Source of the DNA: Deroplatys truncata
Taxonomy: Eukaryota; Arthropoda; Insecta; Mantodea; Mantidae
Direction of reading: 5' to 3'
DNA: 64,000 bases
Assembly (NCBI GenBank): GCA_030765065.1
Contig: CM060981.1
Location: 229,779,152 to 229,843,151 of the forward strand
Part shown: in pieces, positions 55,921 to 64,000 of the stretch
Layout of the letters: each line of letters opens with the position of its first letter
Numbering within the stretch: position 1 is the first letter of the stretch
Notes under the pieces: generated by a model
The model's database searches: none
The model's input: only the letters and a program-made list of their open reading frames with translations
Told to the model about the DNA's origin: nothing
Made by a program: the position numbers and the translations under genes

Positions 55921-55950
55921 AACATCAGCGACTAATGCATCGCTGATGTT
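55921..55950. repeat. Perfect 11-bp stem hairpin beside the minisatellite
   Basis: AACATCAGCGA, 8-base loop CTAATGCA, then TCGCTGATGTT. Pairing extends outward imperfectly to GTGA/TTAC. Confidence 0.8.
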
Positions 55951-56016
55951 TTACGTGCACCAATGAATATATCACTTCAGCCAATAAAAACAAAGAAATC
56001 GTTTCACTCCATGTGA

Positions 56017-56449
56017 TGATAACCGTACCTGAGATGCACAGGCAGCTGCATGTTAACCTTCAGAATAGCATAATAATGATGGCAATGGATAGAAGCATAA
56101 GTTTATCCACTGATTCTCGCCATCGGATAGGAAACAGATAATCACCGAATTAGTTGTAGGACATCAACAGGGGGAACAGAACCATTTTAAACGTTCTCTA
56201 CTACACCAGGTGAGTCAGCTGTCCCTAGGTATTCGTATCTATGCAACCCAAAGTTTATAGTTTAGTGTGATAACATTGGCCCTTTTAGCAAACAAACTGT
56301 TACTGTAGCTCTATTCGGTACTATACGCATCCAGCATTATGGTTAAAGGCCTGAAGGAGAACCAAGGAGCTGCAAAAGGATTAAACAAAGCGGTTCTTTA
56401 TGGATATGATGCTTGCAAGGAGGTAGAGGAATGTTCTCCCAAAGAGTGG
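56017..56449. other. Unclassified sequence
   Basis: No feature was recognised. Confidence 0.35.
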
Positions 56450-56540
56450 GGCAGAATGAGATAGCCGAGTGGGTTAGCTGCTGGAATGTGGTGAAGCAAA
56501 GGTTAGCTTCGTAGGTTCGAATCTAATTGAAACATCATAC
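56450..56540 (+). other. tRNA-like SINE head
   Basis: GATAGCCGAGTGGGTTAGC is a near-perfect A box and GTAGGTTCGAATCTA a B box. The extra-long middle (CTGCTGGAATGTGGTGAAGC) resembles a leucine/serine-type variable arm. T-runs follow at 56544. It may be a SINE or a tRNA pseudogene; the anticodon stem does not form well. Confidence 0.5.
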
Positions 56541-56879
56541 AGTTTTGGTTCTGTTTTTTCCTTGTGTTTATTTTCTGTATTTTAGTATACTAATTTATTT
56601 ATATTTGTTATTTGCTGCCCTGTGAGCCAAAGACACAACAATTACAACCAGATAATTGTGTATCATATTTACCGTAATAATCTGTACCGTATCTGTGTTG
56701 TAAACCGTGTTACGTAGTTAGCTTTTATTCTTTTGGGCGGTTAATGATAACACTAAATCTAACAGCTTTTGTTGCATGTTTAAACCTTATGTTTCACTTC
56801 TACTGACAAAGGAATTGTAAATGTGCTAAGTTCACGGGTAAACAGAATAATAAATTGTTAAAGAGCTTGGATTTCATCA
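56541..56879. other. Unclassified AT-rich sequence
   Basis: No feature was recognised. Confidence 0.35.
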
Positions 56880-57040
56880 ACGTAAATGTTCAAAATGACG
56901 ACCCCCTTCATCACTGCATATTTGTGTACGTTGCCGGAGAGATCTTCTGGCATGCTGTAACATGCGAGTGTAATCTGCCTACATTCTTCACGTATGAGTG
57001 CCAGTAGCTTTGGGCTCTGCGGTGGAAAACATGGCGATTA
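56880..57040 (-). pseudogene. Transposase C-terminal relic
   Basis: The minus strand reads LIREECRQITLACYSMPEDL SGNVHKYA and, one frame over, GGRHFEHLR. R-x-x-x-IT ... GGxHFEHL is the C-terminal signature of a group of Tc1/mariner-superfamily (IS630-like) transposases in insects. Only the last 50 or so residues remain and the frame changes once. The catalytic core and TIRs are not visible, so it is a small dead fragment. Confidence 0.45.
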
Positions 57041-57124
57041 TTCTATTTTGTACACACTGATGTTATCAAAAATGTTATTTGTATAAAAATATCAAATTAT
57101 AGGCCCAAAGAGAAAAAAACAAAA

Positions 57125-57210
57125 GGTAATAAAAAGATTTGAACCCAAACAGATGTGGCACAGTGCCAACGCAACCATGATAATACCATTCGGCTAATGC
57201 TACCTTGTGA
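57125..57210 (-). other. tRNA-like SINE head
   Basis: The minus strand has GGTAGCATTAGCCGAATGG (A-box-like) and TTGGGTTCAAATC (B box). The same reservations apply as for the other tRNA-like blocks. Confidence 0.4.
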
Positions 57211-57794
57211 TCTTAGGTTCCTATATGAATTAGTAATCATAGAACTAGACACCAACTCGAATTTTCACACGCTTTTTGCAGCTTCATACAGTGTTTTGAG
57301 CTCGGTTTGGTAGTTTTAACTCAAATAAAGAAACTGCATCAGTCATAGTTACTGTATGAACTGAAATATCCCATAACTGAAGCAAAGTTATCTACCTACT
57401 ACTTAGCATTTTTGACAAGGCTGTACAACATTGATTAATGGCTTAAATCCAATTGGTCGCACTGGTAGATCTGCAATTTTGTTTTCAAATGGTTTTGTCA
57501 ACCGATACATGTGACAGGTTGTTCCTTCGGGGGCATTTCAAAGGGATGCACAAAAGTATGCTAAAGAATAAAAGTTTGTAAAATTGGCTAAAAGTGCTAC
57601 TCTAGCTCTCAGTGTCAGAGTGGGACGTTTTTTGCATCGACATACATAACGTTTGCATTGTGTCCCGTAAAACACTTATGCACTGAGTTATCTATCCCTC
57701 CCCTATAAAGTGTTATGCAAATCAGCCATTAGAAGGCATTCAAGAAAGATGTAAGTCAAATATGTCGCTTAGCACGTTGCATAAATTACCTGGT
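57211..57794. other. Unclassified sequence
   Basis: No feature was recognised. Confidence 0.35.
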
Positions 57795-58594
57795 AGTAAG
57801 TAGAGGAAGTATTGCATTCCACCCAAAAATTCGATACCGAATTTCACCTGAAATACATCTTTAAGATGCCCTGAATCCAAATAACCAATTTTTGGAAACA
57901 TGTCCGTGTGTGAGTTTGACTGTAAACAGCATAACTCAAAAAGAAAATGTCGTATAAATACCAAACTTAACATTTACGTTTAGCATCTTTCAAAGATGCA
58001 ACACGAAGATCTTAAAGAAAATCCCCCCACCTCAGACTTCTCTTTCCATGGAACATTTTTGAAAACTTTCAATTTTCTCAAAAACAGTTCTAACGATTTT
58101 GATTAAAATGTCATATGTTTTAGATGTGCTATAGCAAATGAAATGTATATCGTGAACTTTCTGGGAATGTCGCCATAAGTCCTCTTCATTCTGAATGAAT
58201 TCTGCATAACTGGTAAACCGTAAGGGTTAGACAAAACTTTCCTATACAGAAAATGTTAAAACACAATTTATGTCATATACTTTGCTTTTTATCGAATAAA
58301 CCATTTCCGAGATATTCCTTGTTATTTGTTTGAATTTTCCAACACTTATACTTATGGGAATTCGTTATTCGTTTTTTATGTCCTGGACATGTAAAAACAA
58401 TGGAATGCTTCACATTGTAACCATCTCTTAAAAGATTTGACTATCCCTTCAAGCCTACCATATTCCCCTTGCACCTACAAGAAAATTAGCAATAAGATTA
58501 ACATATCGATTAACATGAAGCATATGGAGAATAAGCGTTTGTAAAAATAGTTTGTGCAAGAGTAGAGAAAGTCATGTGAGTGCAACACATCAAT
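57795..58594 (-). mobile_element. Family A copy, 3' tip missing
   Basis: GTAGTAAGTAGAGGAAGTATT to GTGAGTGCAACACATCA. The CA tract is reduced to TGTCCGTGTGTGAG. Older than the A1 copies. Confidence 0.75.
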
Positions 58595-58806
58595 GTTTTT
58601 AAATAAAGATATAAACTTTTGTTTATTACGGTTTTAGGGCCTAGCCTGTGAGGGGGAGAAACAATCAAAACATTCTTTATAGATTAATCTATTTCCTTCT
58701 ATGCATTTAGATATAGCCATTTTAGCCATAGCAGATTTTAATAATTTAAGTCATATAAAAACATTGAAAAATTAGTTAACTCCTTAAATTTGCAAATGTT
58801 GCTTGT

Positions 58807-58810
<4 letters not shown>

Positions 58811-58862
<52 letters not shown>
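58811..58862. repeat. (ATT)n microsatellite
   Basis: About 17 perfect ATT units. Confidence 0.98.
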
Positions 58863-59421
58863 TGTACTACTACTGCCGACGTCACTTATGTATTATATTG
58901 CATATACATTATAGCGACAGCTGATTGCTGAAACATATTAACAACAAATTGCAAATTTTAGCGACAAAAAGGGAACATTTCATTCTTAATAATTACGGAG
59001 AATTGTTCCAAAATCGAGAGTATTACACTATTTATAACGAAATTTATTAATTCACTAATTTTCCGGTTTGTGTTTATGGATTCGCACAGTGGTTCTACCG
59101 CAACTCAGACTCCCCAAAACAAACGCTATACATTGTAAGAACTAACAGAAAACATCAGGAGAGAAATTCGCTCAATTTCAGATATTTAAACTGTCGAGTG
59201 TGAAAGAAAATTTTCTGAGAAGATGCCAGAGGATAGAGGACAACGTTTCCAACATCTCTTGTGATAAGGAATGTGCTTATTATTGTTGTAATTGTAACTA
59301 ATGAGAACTCGAGGAGATTGCGGGGATTATGTGACAGTTTCGGCGGGAGTCAAAGCAGCGGCGGCTAGCGCGCGAGCAGCCGTACGATGGCCACAGTGTG
59401 AAGGAAAAGCACTGTTACTAT
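58863..59421. other. Unclassified sequence
   Basis: Mostly AT-rich. 59310-59395 is unusually GC-rich (GGCGGGAGTCAAAGCAGCGG, GCTAGCGCGCGAGCAGCCG) without a supported frame. Confidence 0.35.
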
Positions 59422-60686
59422 GGCACTATTTATATTTTGAGCCTTGGCAACCCTGAATGTTGTAGGTGCCATCTGACGTTTCCATTGGAAAGTTTGACAT
59501 TTTTTACCACAATCTACTTCAAACATTTGGTCAATAGAGCGTCATTTGTTTTGTTTGCACTAACTTGAAAATTTGTGTCAACAAAAACATGGAATTAACT
59601 CGTGAAAATGTTCGTGCAATGATTTATTACGACTTTCGACGTGGATTATCAAAACAAGAGTGCATCGATTAACTAACTTCCACATTTGGCGACGAAGCTC
59701 CATGTTTGCCACTGTGAAACGCTGGTATATAATCGTGCCCGCCGTTCGCTCAATGATGAAGTTCGTGAAGGTCGTCCAAAATCAGTTGTTGTGCCAGAAA
59801 ACATTGATGCTGTGCAAAACCTAATAATAAAAGATCGTCATGTGACATATTGTGAGATTAAGGCAACCCTAGGCATTAGTTCCACTAGCATATATAAAAT
59901 ATTGCATGATTATTTAGCCGTGAAAAAAGTTTGCACTCGTTGGATCCCACATAATTTGACGCATCTGAAAAAGATGCTCGTGTCGACTGGTGTACAAAAA
60001 TTCTCAAGAAATACAATGGCGGTGCCTCAAAAGACGCATATAAGATTGTAACAGGTGATGAATCATGGATCTATGCATATGAGCTGGAATGTAAACAGCA
60101 GTTGACTGTATGGGTGTTTCAAGATGAAGCAAATCCAACAAAAGTGTTCGTACTCGAAGCACTTCGAAGCAAATGGTCGCCTGTTTTTTGAGCAAAACTG
60201 GCCATGTGGCAACAGTGCTTTAAGAGGAACGCAAAACGGTCAATGCCGAATAGTACACAACCATTTGTTTGTCGGAAGTCTTCGGTGAAGTATGGAAAAT
60301 CAACAAGTACCGTAGAATAGTTCTTCATCAAGACAGTGCACACACATCTCGTCTAACAACAGAGCATTTGAAGGCTCAAGAAATAGAATTGATGCGTCAT
60401 CCGCCATACAGTCTTGAATTGGCACCCAATGACTTCTTCTTGATCCCGAACATCAAGAATAAATTGCATGGACAACGATTTTCGTTGGCAGTAGAAGCCG
60501 TTGATGCCTTCAAAAACCATATTTTGGAGGTGCCTCAAGAAGACTGGAATAAATGCTTTGACAAATGGTTCAAACGGATGCAAACGTGTATTGATCATAA
60601 AGGAGAACATTTTGAAAAACAATAAAGCAGTTTTCAATCAGAAATTACTTTGTTTTAATTATTAGGCTCAAAATATAAATAGTGCC
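59422..60686 (+). mobile_element. mariner-family DNA transposon with perfect 22-bp TIRs
   Basis: GGCACTATTTATATTTTGAG plus CC at 59422-59443 is the exact reverse complement of 60665-60686. Length is about 1.27 kb, normal for mariner. TA lies just outside both ends but at unequal distance, so the exact termini are uncertain by a few bases. Confidence 0.9.
59589..60625 (+). pseudogene. mariner transposase, frameshifted
   Basis: Starts MELTRENVRAMIYYDFRRGL SKQECID at 59589, the HTH1 of the paired-like DNA-binding domain. A stop follows, then NRARRSLNDEVREGRPKSVV (the GRPK linker) and NIDAVQNLIIKDRHVTYCEI, then ISSTSIYKILHDYLAVKKVC (HTH2). The catalytic domain shows the first D in TGDESWIYAYE (about 60055), the second in HQDSAHTS and the third in SLELAPNDFF (LAPND). 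Only 32 residues separate the second and third D, against 34 in the family, because two residues are missing in DSAHTS. The C terminus is CFDKWFKRMQTCIDHKGEHF EKQ, ending at 60625. There are stops near 59670 and frame changes near 59690, 60000 and 60180, so it is inactive despite intact TIRs. Confidence 0.9.
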
Positions 60687-61639
60687 CCTCCTATAAAGCT
60701 ACGTGCTGGGTTGTGCCATTAGTCATCTGCCTCGGGCTAACACGTCCTATGAGATGGGTAATACAGTGATTTTTAAATGACACCTTTAGTACGCTTTACC
60801 GTTACAATTGTTATTTATTTGCTGGAGTCCAACGAAACGAAGTACTAAATTATGTTACGTCAAGCCAAGCTATTACCAAGTAATCTGAATAAACATTTTC
60901 CTATTACCGACGATACTTTCACGCTATTAACATAGCTTACTGCATGATCAAAGAACACTGAACACTAGCAAGCACATGTGTTGACTATATGAGGGCCACG
61001 GACTGAGTTCTTGGAATTCTCATCCCGAGCAAATGCTGGATGAACGTGGCGCGTCGGCACACTCCTTTTTTACTTCAATTGGACTCCGCCCCCCGTTTAG
61101 TGATTTCTATCCTAATACTGACACGTTATTCTTTTCCGTGTTGCTACAACTACCTGCAATAGCTGGCTAATTCTTAGAACCTCTACTGTATGCGTACCTA
61201 TCTGTAGTTGAGAACCCTTGCCGTGAGCTTTGCTAATATCTGACCCAAGCGTTCATTATCAACATTAAACATTCCCTTCCTTATTTCTATATTATTATGC
61301 TTTGCTATTTCTAAATCACTTGTATATGTATGTACTTTATTTATTTATTTATTTATTTATTCGCGTTTAACAATTAGCCCATATACACATCTTTTGGGAA
61401 AGGGCCTCTTGCAAGCAAAGGGATCTGGATTTTGCAGTCCCGGTTAGTGTTCCGCGAAGGATCAACCTACTGGCTGTGTCCACTGGTTTTTTTTCACGTT
61501 TCTCTCTCTTTGGCTATCGTGATCCATCTGCTGCTGAAATTCCTCCTCAGTTCTCTGCCTTCCGACATTTCTCCCCCTTCCGATGTTCCCCTGACCAATC
61601 CTGGGGTCTCAAGAAGTCACTCTGTGTGTCCATCTGTTG
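60687..61639. other. Unclassified sequence
   Basis: No gene was recognised. Includes the ATTT microsatellite listed separately. Confidence 0.4.
61327..61362. repeat. (ATTT)n microsatellite
   Basis: About eight TTTA units at 61330-61361. Confidence 0.95.
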
Positions 61640-61641
61640 TA

Positions 61642-62952
61642 CAGGGTTATTCATAAATCAATGTCACATTTCGAAAGTTTGTTGTGAAATAAGCACTTGA
61701 CATAACACTGTGAATGATATACAAAAGGAAAGGCAATCTTTGAAAGTTTGTTTGATATACCTTAGAAGTGTTGAATGTGTGTACCTCTGGTACACGTAAG
61801 ACATCCAGGCGGTAGTCCAATTCCGCTCACCCCCGCACCAGCATGTCACGCCGATCGTTGCTATCGCTGCTGCAATGTGATCTTGGAGGTCCTTCAAATT
61901 AGCAGGAAGTGGTGGAAAGAACACCCTATTCTTCACATATCACTAGAGAAAGAAATCACATGATGTTAAATCCGGGGATCGGGGCGGCCACCGAAACAAT
62001 GCGACGTCATTGTCAGCATTTTATCCAATCCAACGTCACGGTAAGTACAGGTTCAGGTATGCGTGCACGAGTCGATGGAAGTGGGGTGGGGCCCCGTCCT
62101 GTTGGAAAATGAAGTCACCTTGCCTGTCATTTGTAGCATAAGCCATTGTTCTAATATGTTCAGATAAGTGATGCCAGTCACTGTGGATTCGGCAAAGAAA
62201 AAGGTCCCGTAAACCTTGTCCTTTGGCAGTGCGCAAAACTCATTGAGTCACGCACATGTTCGATTGTCACATGTGGGTGTTCGGTTCCCCAAATGCGCAC
62301 GTTGTGATGGTTCACTTTCCCGGACAAGCAAAACGTTGCTTCGTGGCTGAAGACGAGTCTGTCACCAAAATCATCATCTGCCATTGTAGCCTGCATGTCG
62401 ATGGCAAATTGTGTGTGAAAATCTTTGTCACCATCTGTGATCGCCTGCAGGAGTTCCAGTTTGCACGGTTTCACCTTTAGTTGCTTGCGAAGAATCCATC
62501 ACACAGTCACTGAGACATTCCCAGCTGCAGACTTGCATGATTTGTCAGTTTCTGAGGGGTGCATGTAAACAACTCGTGAACGCCTCCAACAGTGGCGTCT
62601 GACGGTCCCGGCCTTCCGGTCGTAGGTGGACACAGACAACCAGTGCACTCAAACGTTTCATACCACCTCTTGATGGCCCTGCGATCTGGCGCATCCTTGT
62701 GAAAACGAGTGCGAAATCGCCGCAGAACAGTCACAGTAACCTCTGTTTTCGCAAATTCTCTCGTTACCTGCAAACGCCATTTTGTAGACTGCTGCAGCCT
62801 AGCGGTCAACCGCGTCACCACAACATGCACGCTTCATGTGAGACAAACTTGGAGAGCTTCTGTTTCCATAGGTACATGATTTGGACTCGCACGTCTCGTA
62901 CATCACGCACAAGATGTTTTCCAAATGTGACACTGACTTATGAATAACCCTG
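61642..62952 (-). mobile_element. Tc1/mariner-superfamily transposon with TA duplication
   Basis: CAGGGTTATTCATAAATCAA TGTCACATTT at 61642 is mirrored at 62952 (reverse complement CAGGGTTATTCATAAGTCAG TGTCACATTT), 28 of 30 matches. Both sides are flanked by TA (61640-61641, 62953-62954), the superfamily target duplication. Full size is about 1.31 kb. Confidence 0.9.
61760..62830 (-). pseudogene. Transposase of the 61642 element, broken, first catalytic D lost
   Basis: The minus strand starts near 62830. A DNA-binding part follows with RRFRTRFHKDAPDRRAIKRW YETFECTG (HTH) and RPGPSDATVGGV. After frame changes come LVFSHEATFCLSGKVNHHNV RIWGTEHPHVTIEHVRDS, GDFIFQQDGAPPHFHRLVHA YLN, and NADNDVALFRWPPRSPDLTS then CDFFL followed by a stop. 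The C-terminal part begins VFFPPLPANLKDLQDHIAAA. In this lineage the first block is normally FSDEATF, with the catalytic D. Here codon CAC gives H (62341-62352 region), so the active site is lost. The second D (QQDGAPPH) and third (TxCDFF) remain. Several frameshifts make it a pseudogene. Confidence 0.85.
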
Positions 62953-62954
62953 TA

Positions 62955-63376
62955 CTTCAACTTTTATTATTTGTCACTTTCTGATTTTTCCTTATCTACC
63001 AGCGGGGTGAGGAAAGCCCATTATACTAATTTCCGGCTTTAAATGACAGTCTCATCACACTCTCTTTTTCTTGCGTTTTTGGGGGGGAGGGGTTCATCGC
63101 GAATAGGATAGGATTTAAACATGGCTTAGAAAGGAGAAGTTAGGAGGGGTTCCGCTGTTGCACACCCGTTAGTGCGCGGTAGGATAGCTGCCAGCTTATT
63201 GCCCTGGCAGTGGAGTAAGGAATGACCGGATGACGACCATGACCGAGGCCCTGGTCGCCACACACGGGGAGGTTCGTGGAGAGGAATTGGTAAGGATTAA
63301 GGCGTGGTTGTCGTTTATTTAATTAAGTGTGATTGCTAGTGTTCCAGTGTGACCTCTGTGCACATGGTGCTTGGTT
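62955..63376. other. Unclassified GC-richer sequence upstream of the window edge
   Basis: Lies 3' of the coiled-coil ORF on the minus strand. It contains ATTAAATAAACG (minus, about 63325) as a possible polyadenylation signal and a poly-G run at 63081-63092. No frame was recognised. Confidence 0.35.
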
Positions 63377-63973
63377 TTATCGGCGGTTGTTTCGTGGTGG
63401 ATTGGTGGCCATCAGAACATGTGGCTCGATGAAGTTGCGTATTAGGTCGTAAGCTTCATCGAGCTTCTGGTGCTTTTCCTGCAGTTGTTGGAATTGCTTT
63501 TTGATGTCGGCGTAGATGTGGTTCTTGAGTTGACTGAAATGTTCGGCCATGTTTTTACAATCGTTTCGGTGATGTGTAGTGATATCTATCTGTAGTGCTG
63601 TGATTGAGGTCTCCAGAGCGCCCAGTCGGTCAGAAGTCTTGTGGGCGGTCTCTGGAGGTGTTGTTTCTTGTATAGTTCTGTATATTTTTGTGAGAATTCT
63701 TGAAGCGGCTGTGAGTTGTCTGTTGGTGTCTCGCTGCTTGGCTTCCATGGCAGCGAGACGTTTGGAGGCCAATGTCTTGATTGCGTCGAGGCGTCGGCTG
63801 ACGTTGGTTTCTGAGGTCACTGCTACTGATGTCTGGTTCAGTGATTGTAGTAACTGCTCGATAGCCTCGAGTGCGTTGGTGGTTGTGGTGCTCCCTTGTT
63901 GAGGCTCGGTGGCTGGCCGAGCGGGCCTTGAAGGCTGGTGTCTCGGCGGTGGCGTAGGGCCTTCAAGGGCCAA
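63377..63973 (-). CDS. Coiled-coil protein of 198 aa, unknown, possible retroelement gag/ORF1
   Basis: The longest uninterrupted frame of the window, with codon use and GC content unlike the surroundings. I do not recognise a family. Residues 1-35 are P, T, R and Q rich (PTPPPRHQPSRPARPATEPQ). Residues 35-185 are almost entirely helical-looking, with heptads: ALEAIEQLLQSLNQTSVAV, SRRLDAIKTLASKRLAAMEA, DRLGALETSITALQIDITTH and IKKQFQQLQEKHQKLDEAYD. The tail is basic and proline-containing (NPPRNNRR). No cysteine knuckle, signal peptide or membrane segment is present. A disordered basic head, long coiled coil and basic tail resemble a gag or LINE ORF1 protein. The start ATG at 63973 lies near the window edge, so an upstream start is possible. 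A possible polyadenylation signal follows about 50 bp after the stop. Confidence 0.55.
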   Translation of the reverse strand: MALEGPTPPPRHQPSRPARPATEPQQGSTTTTNALEAIEQLLQSLNQTSVAVTSETNVSRRLDAIKTLASKRLAAMEAKQRDTNRQLTAASRILTKIYRTIQETTPPETAHKTSDRLGALETSITALQIDITTHHRNDCKNMAEHFSQLKNHIYADIKKQFQQLQEKHQKLDEAYDLIRNFIEPHVLMATNPPRNNRR

Positions 63974-64000
63974 TAAAGGCCGCGGGAAAAGCTCGCATAC

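Larger units (their letters stand above)
53640..56016. mobile_element. Possible TIR element enclosing the minisatellite
   Basis: CACGTGGAGTGAAACG at about 53640 and CGTTTCACTCCATGTG at about 56000-56015 are inverse to each other except for one base. The pair brackets the whole array. No target duplication was found, so this remains tentative. Confidence 0.4.

Noticed and set aside
59300..59400. CpG-island-like promoter before the mariner
   Set aside because: Only about 90 bp, no core promoter words, and no gene follows except the transposon.
61432..61700. Two overlapping 74-aa frames
   Set aside because: Pyrimidine-rich sequence open in two frames. They run into the TIR of the 61642 element.

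Overview
The window is arthropod, most likely insect, nuclear DNA: AT-rich, with no dense run of genes and almost completely filled with transposable elements of different ages. The identification rests on Tc1/mariner transposases, an RNase H-bearing LINE, tRNA-headed SINEs, intron-type splice signals and an immunoglobulin exon. The species cannot be named from the sequence. No rRNA, functional tRNA, CRISPR array or operon-like gene order is visible. The only convincing host coding sequence is one Ig-domain exon at 39990-40301 (+), 312 bp, phase 1-1, with good splice sites. The rest may be intron or intergenic space around it.

The dominant component is one repeat family, called family A here, of about 0.85-0.95 kb. 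About twenty full, nested or partial copies on both strands occupy roughly a quarter of the window (about 17-18 kb by my addition of the coordinates). Family A has fixed ends, short hairpins near both ends, an internal (CA)n tract near one end, no coding capacity, a head-to-tail tandem pair and repeated nesting of younger copies (A1) into older ones (A2). This resembles non-autonomous Helitron/Helentron (HINE-type) elements, but the assignment is inference. A second unclassified family (B, about 0.95 kb) has three copies.

Layout. 0-6.3 kb: a broken coding remnant, then a cluster of family A copies, one split by an insertion with a perfect 40-bp inverted repeat. 6.8-13.5 kb: a TIR element, a coiled-coil ORF between 54-bp direct repeats, and unclassified DNA. 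13.5-20.5 kb: family A, SINEs, family B, a LINE C-terminal relic and a mariner-type transposase relic. 21.3-22.0 kb: a MITE with about 200-bp TIRs. 22.4-27.9 kb: nested family A and a SINE. 28.3-29.6 kb: a Tc1-like transposon with a DD34E triad. 30.7-31.8 and 36.4-37.4 kb: two LTR-type sequences in opposite orientation with TATA boxes. 39.0-41.0 kb: family A, the Ig exon and an inverted tRNA-like pair. 41.7-44.7 kb: an internally deleted LINE on the minus strand. 45-53.1 kb: SINEs, family B and nested family A. 53.6-56.0 kb: an 87-bp minisatellite whose monomers are hairpins. 56.4-58.6 kb: SINE heads, a transposase tail and family A. 59.4-60.7 kb: a mariner with perfect 22-bp TIRs. 61.6-62.95 kb: a Tc1/mariner-type element with TA target duplication. 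63.4-64.0 kb: a coiled-coil ORF of unknown function.

The elements interact mainly as parasites and hosts of one another. Young family A copies insert into T-rich spots of old ones, an LTR element splits an old A copy, and one SINE carries a 3' tail resembling that of the RNase H LINE, which suggests the LINE mobilised it.
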